From contig JALVXC010000066.1 in the NCBI GenBank assembly GCA_027038275.1, positions 1 through 48,915 of the forward strand: a stretch of 48,915 nucleotides of DNA. The letters are read 5' to 3'. The notes under the pieces are model-generated. The model had not been told where the DNA came from. It did not search any database and saw only the letters and a program-made list of their open reading frames with translations. The stretch is from Campylobacteraceae bacterium. GTDB lineage: Bacteria > Campylobacterota > Campylobacteria > Campylobacterales > Sulfurovaceae. Position 1 is the stretch's first letter. Each line of letters opens with the position of its first letter. The position numbers were made by a program, and so were the translations under genes. This document shows positions 42,333 to 48,915 of this stretch, piece by piece.

Positions 42333-43005
42333 CTAGGTGAATCCTATAGCCATATTTGGAGATGTTTTCAATGGCTCTTTTCCCTACAATTTTACGAACA
42401 TCTCGCACCAAAGAGCGAAGTGCATCTGAACTCATGACTTTGTCAAACCATATAAACTGCTCTATCTCCTCATAGGAGACAATGCGACCTTGGTTTTTAA
42501 TAAGAAGAAAAAGCAATTTATGTTGAGACTCTGTTAAAGGAATGATTCTGTTATCTTTTACAAGAGTATGGTTTAACATATCAAAACTATCTGTTTTGCT
42601 AATTTTAACAACCGAGGGGTGTTGTAGCTCAATATGCTCAAAAGAGAGTCTCAACGCCTCAAAAAGCTCCTCCTCTTTAATAGGCTTTTGCAAGTAGTTA
42701 ATAAGGTTTAACTTAACAGCCTCTAAAAGGTATTGGGTTGTAGTAAAAGCAGTATTGATAATAATAGGGGTCTGCTTATCCTCTCTTCTAATCTGCCTAC
42801 AAAGCTCTAAGCCATTCATTTTAGGCATCTCAATATCGCAAATAATAATATCAGGTTTTAATCTATGGTACAAATCAAGCCCCTCTTCACCATCTTTTGC
42901 CTCATAAATCTCTGAAAAATAGGGCTTTAAAACAGTAGTAGCAATACGACGTATCATCACTTCATCATCGACAAATAGTAGGGTATATTTTGTTCTCTTT
43001 AGCAT
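42325..43005 (-). CDS. OmpR/PhoB-family response regulator
   Basis: The 226-residue regulator has a receiver (VDDEVMIRR, IIICDIEMPKMNG with the phospho-Asp, INTAFT, LQKPIK) and a winged-helix DNA-binding domain at about 140-226 (LTESQHKLLFLLIKNQGRIV, ALRSLVRDVRKIVG, ISKYGYRIHL). It overlaps the start of the sensor kinase gene by 8 bp, forming a complete two-component pair on the minus strand. Targets are unknown; the divergent lipoprotein gene at 43113 is the nearest candidate, sharing a 107-bp gap. Confidence 0.9.
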   Translation of the reverse strand: MLKRTKYTLLFVDDEVMIRRIATTVLKPYFSEIYEAKDGEEGLDLYHRLKPDIIICDIEMPKMNGLELCRQIRREDKQTPIIINTAFTTTQYLLEAVKLNLINYLQKPIKEEELFEALRLSFEHIELQHPSVVKISKTDSFDMLNHTLVKDNRIIPLTESQHKLLFLLIKNQGRIVSYEEIEQFIWFDKVMSSDALRSLVRDVRKIVGKRAIENISKYGYRIHLDG

Positions 43006-43112
43006 CTCTACACTTTTTCTACATTTATTTATTATAGATTTCTCTAACTATGGTAGTAGATAAAATATTTAGATAAACTTAAGTGATTAAATATATAAAA
43101 AGAGGAGTAGCT

Positions 43113-43985
43113 TTGAGAAATATAATCTATTTGATATTAATTCTATTTTTTTTGCTAGGGTGTGGTGCTCAAAACAGAAGCCCTGAAGGGGAAGCAAGAG
43201 ATTCTAGTAATGATTTAACTTTAGCCTCTTCTATGCTAGTTCTACCTGAAGTTATTGCTATTGATTTTCCATTGGCATTAAAAAATTTAAGTAGTGATAT
43301 TTCTGTAGAAAACATCAAAAGCAAAATAGAGATAGAGAAAGAGCAACTTAAACTTTTAGAGCAGATTATGGGTCAGATTTCAAATGAGTGTAAGGGTTTA
43401 GAGGAGTGCTATGTCGATGCTAACAGTAGTGCTTTTCTAGGAAAAATTCAACTAAATCAACATAGCAATGAGTATAAATTATCTCTAACAACAAGTAACA
43501 AAGAAAAGATTAGTTTTAGTTGGTCAGATGTTAAAGCAGATGTTTTAACCGTTTATAAAAAAGAGAACTATCAAGTAGCCATGCACTACTTTAGAGATGT
43601 CTCTAAGCAAAAAGAGGCACTCTATATTGAAGAGAGTAAAAAGAGAGCTAAAAACTCTTTGATGATTAGTTTAGATAGTAAAAAACAGGAGTATAGATTG
43701 CGTTCAAACTATATCTCTACAGACTCAAAGGCTTCTTTTAATATTTTGGTAAAAGATGAGGTTCTTGTGGAGGAGAATGAAAATATCTTTAGTTTAAATA
43801 GTGACTATTCTAATCTTAAAGAGGGGGCTTATCTGATTCTACCTTCTAGTAAAGATATACAATCATTAAATCTAGTAGAGCTATTTGAAAATGCACAAGG
43901 GAGTTTTTTGGTTTTTGATAATGAAGTACAGGGGTTTGTTTATAGTGAGTTGGTTGATGTGGGCATCAATCTCTACCTTAAATAA
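43113..43985 (+). CDS. Lipoprotein of unknown function
   Basis: I place the start at a TTG at 43113, because AGAGGAG lies 5 nt before it and the product then begins directly with a lipoprotein signal (IIYLILILFFLLGC, Cys16); a GTG frame at 43083 would add 10 residues ahead of the ribosome site. The 290-residue product continues with a charged helical segment (about 55-85), a CKGLEEC pair of cysteines that may form a disulfide, and a beta-rich C-terminal half. I do not recognise it. It is divergent from the two-component operon and may be its regulated target. Confidence 0.58.
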   Translation: MRNIIYLILILFFLLGCGAQNRSPEGEARDSSNDLTLASSMLVLPEVIAIDFPLALKNLSSDISVENIKSKIEIEKEQLKLLEQIMGQISNECKGLEECYVDANSSAFLGKIQLNQHSNEYKLSLTTSNKEKISFSWSDVKADVLTVYKKENYQVAMHYFRDVSKQKEALYIEESKKRAKNSLMISLDSKKQEYRLRSNYISTDSKASFNILVKDEVLVEENENIFSLNSDYSNLKEGAYLILPSSKDIQSLNLVELFENAQGSFLVFDNEVQGFVYSELVDVGINLYLK

Positions 43986-44237
43986 TTCAAGTTTAATTTT
44001 AAACCCACTCTCTCCACGCTCTATCCTTTGTTATTTTTTCCACTTGAGACAAAACCAAACAAGTCTTTTACTAACTCATAAGGATTCTTTTTACTCTGCT
44101 ATCGTTTGGTTTTAACATTTAGTTTACATAGTAACTTCGTTCATTTTCTAAACCTTGGTTAAGTCTTGCAACTAACATGAGGTACTCCTTTTAAATGTAT
44201 CACGCATTGTAATACATTTTATTTAAAGTTTATAATC
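43986..44237. other. Gap after holB with inverted repeats
   Basis: This 252-bp gap holds no accepted gene. AAAACCAAAC (44051-44060) is repeated inverted as GTTTGGTTTT (44104-44113), a perfect 10-bp pair 43 nt apart. A second inverted pair, AAATGTAT and ATACATTT, lies at about 44193-44218. On the minus strand a strong AAAAGGAG site is followed by an ATG at 44178. In relatives folP follows holB here, so this is the point where the conserved gene order breaks. Confidence 0.45.
44119..44178 (-). CDS. Possible 19-residue leader or remnant ORF
   Basis: An ATG at 44178, 6 nt after AAAAGGAG, opens 19 codons (MLVARLNQGLENERSYYVN) and stops at TAA. The ribosome site is stronger than those of several real genes nearby. 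It could be the decayed start of a lost gene downstream of holB, or a true small peptide. Nothing in the sequence decides which. Confidence 0.25.
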   Translation of the reverse strand: MLVARLNQGLENERSYYVN

Positions 44238-44870
44238 TTATCTTTTCTTCTTAGCTAACAACTTCAAAAGCAAACTATTCAAAACAAACGCCGTAGGTGA
44301 CCCCATATCAAGAGCTTTTATAGAGTCTGAAAATAGCTTTAACGTAGACTCATCAAGATTATACTTTTGAGACCTCATAGCACCCAAAGAGATTTTTTCA
44401 ACCAAAACTTTACACTCAACAGCAGAGATTCGTGAATGTTTTTGTGCAAACTCGTAGACTCTTGCTAAGTTTAGGTTCTCTAGGTCTAAGCTTAACTCTT
44501 CTTCTGAACTACTGTCATGTAGAACTGTTACAGGTAGTCTTGACTGTATAGTGTCTAGTAGTGCAGATTTTGACTCGGTAATAATGATAAAAGCTTTGTT
44601 TCGTGGAGGCTCTTCGATAACTTTTAAGAGTCTATTTTGTGCAATATCGGAGAATTTTGGAGCAACTAAAATAATGTAGTTTAGGTTTTCAGAGGCAACA
44701 TAGGCTTTCTCTATGGCTTTTTGAGCATGTTCTACCAAAAACTCTTTTGGTTTACCTTTGTCATCTTCGCTCTTTATAATTGTAAAGATTTCGGTAGTTC
44801 TTTTTAACTCTAGCTCATTTAAAATGGCTTGGGCTTGATGGGTGATGATAATTCCAGAAGCCAAATTCAT
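44238..44870 (-). CDS. holB: DNA polymerase III delta' subunit
   Basis: The 210-residue protein is the short Campylobacterota form of HolB (E. coli 334), a clamp-loader subunit that helps place the sliding clamp on DNA. It shows FLVEHAQKAIEKAY, then YIILVAPKFSDIAQNRLLKV and EEPPRN, and the SRL of TIQSRLPV in place of the SRC sensor motif. There is no Walker A, as expected for delta'. It follows hobA with a 3-nt gap. The order lysC-hobA-holB is kept in Helicobacter and Campylobacter, which supports the name more than the sequence alone. Confidence 0.82.
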   Translation of the reverse strand: MNLASGIIITHQAQAILNELELKRTTEIFTIIKSEDDKGKPKEFLVEHAQKAIEKAYVASENLNYIILVAPKFSDIAQNRLLKVIEEPPRNKAFIIITESKSALLDTIQSRLPVTVLHDSSSEEELSLDLENLNLARVYEFAQKHSRISAVECKVLVEKISLGAMRSQKYNLDESTLKLFSDSIKALDMGSPTAFVLNSLLLKLLAKKKR

Positions 44871-44873
44871 TGG

Positions 44874-45419
44874 TTAATCCACACTTATATCACCAAAAAG
44901 AGCAGCATCAATTGTTTTGTTAAATAGTTTAAATAGCTGAATAAGCTTAATATCTAGTGATGCATTTCCTCCACGTAGATAGAAGGAGTTAGGAACATCT
45001 CCATCTATAATCCACAATAGGTTTTCATCATTTCTAAAGACAAACTTAGTATAGTTACTCTCTGCTGAACCAATATACCAAATAAAGTAACCATTAGGGT
45101 AGGAAATATCTAGCATATCTTCTAACAAATCCAACTCTTGTGTGTTGTTCATCTTATCAAGATTTGGGAACATTGACTTTAGGGTATAGACAGGTAAAAA
45201 GGGTCGCTCATTTTGAAGGTTATTGATTTTACTTGCTACATACTTAGCATACCAACCTCGTTTTTCATCAGTCAAAATGAGTATAGTCTGCCCATCTATA
45301 ATCTTACTAACAGCCGATTGAACCACAGGAACCCAGTCATAACGACACTCCTCCATCCATGAGAAAGAGGAGTCCTCCTCTCGAATGGTATCTAGTGTCC
45401 AACTTAAGATTGGTGTCAT
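44874..45419 (-). CDS. hobA: HobA, DnaA-binding replication initiation factor
   Basis: The 181-residue protein matches Helicobacter HobA in length (180) and pattern: a start WTLDTIREEDSSFSWMEECR, then VSKIIDGQTILILTDEKRGW, LPVYTLKSMFPNLDK and NGYFIWYIGS. HobA has a SIS-like fold, forms tetramers, and brings DnaA protomers together at oriC; its role parallels DiaA of E. coli. It occurs only in Campylobacterota and is therefore a strong lineage marker. It lies between lysC and holB with 1- and 3-nt gaps. Confidence 0.9.
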   Translation of the reverse strand: MTPILSWTLDTIREEDSSFSWMEECRYDWVPVVQSAVSKIIDGQTILILTDEKRGWYAKYVASKINNLQNERPFLPVYTLKSMFPNLDKMNNTQELDLLEDMLDISYPNGYFIWYIGSAESNYTKFVFRNDENLLWIIDGDVPNSFYLRGGNASLDIKLIQLFKLFNKTIDAALFGDISVD

Positions 45420-45420
45420 A

Positions 45421-46626
45421 TTATTTATCTAAATCATAAGCATTATGTAGTGTACGAACTGCTAGTTCGGCATATTTTTCAGAAACAATCATAGAGACTT
45501 TAATCTCTGATGTTGAAATCATCTCAATATTAATGTTCTCATTGGCTAAAGCACAAAATGCTGTTGCTGCTACACCTGAGTGAGACTTCATACCTACACC
45601 AACAACAGATACTTTACAGACAGAGTCATCTAAATCCATTCCACCAATGTCATGGTCAAACGACTCAATAACAGCTTTAGCTTGTGTTAGTTCACTTTGA
45701 GGAACAGTAAAACCTAAGTTTGTCTTTCCATCTGTTGAAGCATTTTGGATTATCATATCTACATTAATCTGCTCTTCGGCTAACTTTGTAAAAATCTCAG
45801 CAGCAATACCAGGTTTATCTGAAACCTCTCTAATTGTTACACGTGCTTGATTTCTATCTAAAGCTATACCACTAACTAAAACTTTCTCCATCTCTTCTGT
45901 CTCCTCTCCTATAACTGTTCCCTCTGCGTCAGAAAAAGAACTCTTTGCTACTATTTTTACGTTTAATTTTTTTGCCAACTCTACAGAACGGTTCTGTAAC
46001 ACCTTTGCCCCAAGTGAAGCAAGTTCTAACATCTCCTCATAAGAGATAAAATCCATCTTCTTTGCTTTTGGTTCAATGCGTGGGTCAGTAGTATAGATAC
46101 CATCTACATCAGAGTAAATCTCACAAACATCTGCTTTTAATGCACCTGCAATCGCTACTGCTGAGAGGTCTGAACCACCTCGCCCAAGAGTCGTAACCGA
46201 ACCACTAGCATTAATCCCTTGAAAACCTGAAACAATTACTATTTTACCTTCATCTATTTCTGATTGCATAGCTGTAGGGTCTATCGACTCTATTCTTGCA
46301 TAGGTATGAGAATCGTCTGTTAAAATTCTTGCTTGTCGCCCTGTCATTGCAATAGCAGGGTAACCTTTCTCTTGAAGAGCAATAGCTAAAAGTGCAGCAG
46401 TTACACGCTCTCCAGAACTTAGCAACATATCCATCTCACGTTTTGATGGGTTATCTGAAAAGTGTTTAGCATACTCAATAAGCTTATTTGTCTCTCCACT
46501 CATAGCAGAGACAACAACAACTATATCATTTCCCTCTTCTTTTGCTTTGGCTACTCTTGTAGCAACATTTTCTATTCGCTCTAAAGAACCAACACTAGTT
46601 CCTCCATATTTATGTACGATTAACAT
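45421..46626 (-). CDS. lysC: Aspartate kinase
   Basis: The enzyme phosphorylates aspartate, the first step to lysine, threonine, methionine and diaminopimelate. I chose the ATG at 46626, giving 401 residues and the family start MLIVHKYGGTSVG; a TTG two codons earlier is nearer the GAGGGG site and cannot be excluded. The kinase domain has VVVVSAMSGETNKL, TLGRGGSDLSAVAIA and CEIYSDVDGIYTTDPR. Two ACT domains follow from about residue 265 (VSDKPGIAAEIF, GVGMKSHSGVAATAF), the likely site of feedback by lysine or threonine. The start overlaps the end of rppH. Confidence 0.94.
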   Translation of the reverse strand: MLIVHKYGGTSVGSLERIENVATRVAKAKEEGNDIVVVVSAMSGETNKLIEYAKHFSDNPSKREMDMLLSSGERVTAALLAIALQEKGYPAIAMTGRQARILTDDSHTYARIESIDPTAMQSEIDEGKIVIVSGFQGINASGSVTTLGRGGSDLSAVAIAGALKADVCEIYSDVDGIYTTDPRIEPKAKKMDFISYEEMLELASLGAKVLQNRSVELAKKLNVKIVAKSSFSDAEGTVIGEETEEMEKVLVSGIALDRNQARVTIREVSDKPGIAAEIFTKLAEEQINVDMIIQNASTDGKTNLGFTVPQSELTQAKAVIESFDHDIGGMDLDDSVCKVSVVGVGMKSHSGVAATAFCALANENINIEMISTSEIKVSMIVSEKYAELAVRTLHNAYDLDK

Positions 46627-47104
46627 CGACAATATGCCCCTCTTTCACAAAATGTTCTATGACACGTCGGTAGACATGTCGTTTAAAATAGGTCGCTTTT
46701 TTTAGCAACTGCTTATACTCTACATAGTTGTAGTCTTCAAATTCTGGTTCATGGTAACTCTCTAGGTCAATCTTTGCGTTCTCCTGTAATTTAACTAAAA
46801 AATACTTCTGTCTCTGTCCATCATAAGGGTACATTTTACGAGACTTAACACCTACAGGAAAGTCATAAGATATCCAATATGGATACTCAGCAATAATCTC
46901 AACATCATTACAACCTATCTCCTCTTTAAGCTCTCGAAGAAGTGCCTCTTTTGGTGTCTCACCACTATCAATACCACCTTGGGGAAATTGCCATGTGTTC
47001 CGAACATCGGAACGTTTACCTAAAAAAAATTCACATTTATGTGGATAATTTGAAGAGAGTATAACAGCTGCGACATTTGGTCTATATCGCTTCTCTTTCT
47101 GCAT
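46610..47104 (-). CDS. rppH: RNA pyrophosphohydrolase (Nudix)
   Basis: The 164-residue protein has a perfect Nudix box from Gly43 to Gly64, with REL-KEE-IG as catalytic core and WQFPQGGID before it. RppH removes pyrophosphate from 5'-triphosphate mRNA ends and starts decay by RNase enzymes. YFLVKLQENAKIDLES and FEDYNYVEYKQLLKKATYFK match the RppH/NudH subgroup. It overlaps the following lysC gene. The start faces hemW across 71 bp that contain a perfect 26-bp palindrome. Confidence 0.9.
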   Translation of the reverse strand: MQKEKRYRPNVAAVILSSNYPHKCEFFLGKRSDVRNTWQFPQGGIDSGETPKEALLRELKEEIGCNDVEIIAEYPYWISYDFPVGVKSRKMYPYDGQRQKYFLVKLQENAKIDLESYHEPEFEDYNYVEYKQLLKKATYFKRHVYRRVIEHFVKEGHIVDVNRT

Positions 47105-47127
47105 TTTTATTACTCATCTTTCATCAT

Positions 47128-47153
47128 TATTTCGATAAAATTTTATCGAAATA
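47128..47153. promoter_or_regulatory. Perfect 26-bp palindrome between rppH and hemW
   Basis: The half site TATTTCGATAAAA is followed at once by its exact complement, with the centre between 47140 and 47141. It sits between divergent starts at 47104 and 47176, and contains a GATAAAAT element in both directions that could act as a -10 box for each gene. This suits a dimeric repressor or a symmetric double promoter. Confidence 0.65.
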
Positions 47154-47175
47154 CTCATTAATTGATGGTGAAAAA

Positions 47176-48231
47176 ATGCTTCTTTATATCCACATTCCCT
47201 ATTGTGATTCCAAATGTCACTACTGTGCTTTTAACTCCTATGTGGACAAGTTTGATACACGTAAAAACTATATGTTAGCTTTAGAAAAACAACTAAAATT
47301 TGAACTCAAACGTTTTGAAGTTACAGAGCAATCTATAGAGACTATATTCATTGGAGGAGGTACTCCCTCGACGGTTACTCCCCTACTCTACCAACCCATT
47401 TTTAAACTCATTCAACCCCTCATTAAAAAAGGAGCTGAAATTACCACAGAGGCAAACCCCAACTCTGCTACCAAAACATGGCTAAAAGGCATGTTTGAGT
47501 TAGGAGTAAATCGTATCTCTTTTGGAGTACAGAGTTTTAACCCACAAAAGCTCAAAGCCCTAAATCGAGCCCACTCACCACAACAAGCCATAAAAGCCAT
47601 TAAAAGAGCTTATGAGATTGGTTTCAAAAATATCTCACTTGACCTCATCTATAACTATCAAGATGATACTAAAGAGCTTTTAAAATCTGACATTGAACAG
47701 GCTTTTGAGCTTCCTATCAACCATATCTCAGCCTATGAACTCACCATTGAGCATGGAACAAAGTTTGCCTCTACTCCAGATGTTCAACAAACAGATGATG
47801 AGTTGGCTTTTTTTGTAGCAAAAGAGATTAAAAAGAGAGGCTTTAAGCAGTATGAAATCTCTAACTTTGGAACATACCAAAGCGAACACAATAGAGGCTA
47901 TTGGAAGCTTAAAGATTACATAGGAGTTGGAGCAGGAGCTGTTGGTTTTTTAAAAGATAGACGCTACTACCCTACTACAGATATTGAGCTATATATTCAA
48001 AACCCTCTAAATATTCAAGAGGAGACTTTAACCCAAGAGGAGTTACTAACAGAAAAACTCTTTTTGGGACTTCGCTCAAATATTGGTGTAGATGAAAAGA
48101 TACTAGATAAAGAGATGAAAAGACGAGCTGATTTTTTAGTTGAAGAGAATAAGTTGGTTAAAGAGGGTACAGTTTATAAAAATATGAACTACTTTATTGC
48201 TGATGAGTTGGTTTTGTATCTTGAAGGATGA
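47176..48231 (+). CDS. hemW: Heme chaperone HemW (radical SAM)
   Basis: I chose the ATG at 47176, giving 351 residues and the family start LLYIHIPYCDSKCHYCAFNS; a longer frame from 47077 would run into rppH and add an unrelated leader. The radical SAM cluster ligands are Cys10, Cys14 and Cys17. FIGGGTPSTV, EANPNS, RISFGVQSF and LDLIYNYQ are the next family motifs, and the C-terminal HemN-like domain follows. It lacks the extra domain of oxygen-independent coproporphyrinogen oxidase HemN. HemW binds haem and delivers it to respiratory enzymes. It is divergent from rppH. Confidence 0.9.
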   Translation: MLLYIHIPYCDSKCHYCAFNSYVDKFDTRKNYMLALEKQLKFELKRFEVTEQSIETIFIGGGTPSTVTPLLYQPIFKLIQPLIKKGAEITTEANPNSATKTWLKGMFELGVNRISFGVQSFNPQKLKALNRAHSPQQAIKAIKRAYEIGFKNISLDLIYNYQDDTKELLKSDIEQAFELPINHISAYELTIEHGTKFASTPDVQQTDDELAFFVAKEIKKRGFKQYEISNFGTYQSEHNRGYWKLKDYIGVGAGAVGFLKDRRYYPTTDIELYIQNPLNIQEETLTQEELLTEKLFLGLRSNIGVDEKILDKEMKRRADFLVEENKLVKEGTVYKNMNYFIADELVLYLEG

Positions 48232-48385
48232 TTACCGAGTTTTTCAGGTTTTGATAATAAAGACAAGATTGATAGAGGCACTTAATGGTAAAATTTTTGA
48301 GTCATTAAATAGCAATTTACATGATTTAAACTAAAGATAGTGTATTATTCATTATTATTTTTTTTATGAGAGTAGTTAATAAATA
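48232..48385. other. Gap after hemW with a short coding-like remnant
   Basis: The 154-bp gap has no accepted gene. A 37-codon frame starting with TTG at 48221 (inside hemW) and ending at 48334 reads coding-like (IIKTRLIEALNGKIFESLNS), and AT-rich sequence follows. I see it as a possible fragment of the decayed gene that follows, not as a gene. Confidence 0.3.
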
Positions 48386-48646
48386 ATGAACTTACCCAAA
48401 AGAGATGAAATCTGTATATTTGTTGAAACTTCTATTGCAAATAAACAATACAATAAAAAAATTATTTTTAACTTATCTCTTAAGTACCTGACCATAATAA
48501 ATGAGAGAGTGGAGTAAAGGAATTTAGGGATTAGCAGAGTAGGAAAAGGCAATATTAACTTAGCTTCTATTTATATTGGTCTAGCAAAATCTTTTCAGGA
48601 GAAATATGAGTTTAATAAAGCCATATCGTTTTATAGGAGTATTTAA
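48386..48646 (+). pseudogene. Decayed TPR-repeat gene
   Basis: One continuous plus-strand frame runs from the ATG at 48386 to TAA at 48644-48646, broken by a single TAA at 48515-48517. Before the stop it reads KKIIFNLSLKYLTIINERVE, and after it NLASIYIGLAKSFQEKYEF and then NKAISFY. The pattern Y-GL-K-Y-FNKAI-FY is that of a TPR repeat of the type used in large multi-repeat signalling proteins. Only one to one and a half repeats remain. Eight residues before the internal stop (KYLTIINE) recur in front of uvrC. It is most likely a relic of a longer TPR protein gene. Confidence 0.55.
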
Positions 48647-48668
48647 AGTTAGATAGGGTGAATGGTTT

Positions 48669-48788
48669 ATGAGAAAGAAAATAGTAAAGATATTGAAAAT
48701 ACCATTTGAGCTAATTTTAGGTATAGGTACAATATTTTCTTTTTTTATTTTAGAGCTAAGTGTAGTAAATCAGATTTTGAAAAATTAG
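48669..48788 (+). CDS. 39-residue membrane protein
   Basis: An ATG at 48669 opens 39 codons: a basic start (MRKKIVKILK), one hydrophobic segment (IPFELILGIGTIFSFFILEL), and a short polar end. It lies 10 nt before the next gene's start and is probably in the same transcript. No strong ribosome site is visible (GGGTGAATGG upstream). It could be a small bitopic membrane protein; the evidence is composition and position only. Confidence 0.4.
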   Translation: MRKKIVKILKIPFELILGIGTIFSFFILELSVVNQILKN

Positions 48789-48798
48789 AAGGATTTTT

Positions 48799-48915
48799 AT
48801 GGGAACAAAAATAGTTTATATCTTATGGACAATAAGTTTATTTGCAATATCTCTAAATGCAGAAGATATTCTAGTCCCCTATGATGACGATGGATTTTAT
48901 GGTGGTACAATTATA
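48799..48915 (+). CDS. N-terminal part of a secreted protein
   Basis: The frame starts with ATG at 48799, with GAAGGA about 6 nt before it, and runs off the right edge after 39 codons. Residues 1-21 are a Sec signal peptide (IVYILWTISLFAISLNA), with a cut before EDILVPYDDDGFYGG. Too little is present to assign a family; the mature start is acidic and Gly/Tyr-rich. Confidence 0.55.
   Translation, partial: MGTKIVYILWTISLFAISLNAEDILVPYDDDGFYGGTII

Noticed and set aside
43885-44115. 76-codon plus-strand frame at the end of the lipoprotein gene
   Set aside because: It overlaps the lipoprotein in another frame and lacks a ribosome site.
47077-47175. Longer N-terminus for HemW
   Set aside because: It would overlap rppH and cross the palindrome; the family start at 47176 is clear.
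1-48915. tRNA, rRNA, CRISPR or insertion-sequence content
   Set aside because: I looked for T-loop GGTTCGA-type motifs, spaced direct repeats and transposase motifs on both strands and found none I could support.

Overview
This window comes from a low-GC bacterial chromosome. The gene content points to Campylobacterota (Epsilonproteobacteria), probably a free-living Sulfurimonas/Sulfurovum-type organism rather than a host-adapted Helicobacter or Campylobacter. The clearest markers are HobA (the DnaA-binding initiation factor limited to this phylum), the fused CcsBA cytochrome c maturation protein, the long form of dihydropteroate synthase, TlyA next to RibF, and the rppH-lysC-hobA-holB gene order. 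TTG starts are common, and -10 boxes of the TATAAT type usually lack an obvious -35 box. I saw no rRNA, tRNA, insertion sequence, prophage or CRISPR array.

Layout. 1-8.3 kb holds a partial ccsBA, trmA, a helical protein, a tandem-repeat dihaem cytochrome c, mutS2, and an operon that resembles yfgM-bamB followed by a tyrosine recombinase. 8.3-12.4 kb holds a K+ channel with RCK domains, a small membrane protein and uvrC. 12.5-19.3 kb is a signalling region: a stand-alone PAS protein, a PAS/double-Hpt protein, a hybrid kinase with three receiver-like domains, a single-domain response regulator, and a convergent CHASE2/HD-GYP protein with a small FecR-like protein. 19.4-22.5 kb holds a DEAD-box helicase, a Bax-like glucosaminidase and a DUF1624 membrane protein.

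22.5-27.5 kb is the most unusual part. Five tightly coupled genes form an accessory Hsp70 module: a large TPR protein, a J-like protein in which HPD is SPD, a GrpE-like protein, a short-lid Hsp70, and a 52-residue zinc ribbon. A perfect TTGACA-17-TATAAT promoter precedes them. I know no name for this arrangement and consider it the best candidate for an undescribed system.

27.4-47.1 kb carries a conserved housekeeping series on the minus strand (rppH, lysC, hobA, holB ... folP ... tlyA, ribF). It is interrupted between holB and folP by about 12 kb of accessory genes: a phosphatase of the App1 family, an IscU-like protein without its first cysteine, an all-helical partner, a 14-repeat exported WD40 protein, a lytic-transglycosylase-like protein, an 816-residue beta-propeller protein with a tiny lipoprotein, and a two-component system. 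REP-like inverted elements lie in that accessory stretch. hemW is divergent from rppH across a perfect 26-bp palindrome. The right edge holds a decayed TPR gene, a small membrane protein and the start of a secreted protein.
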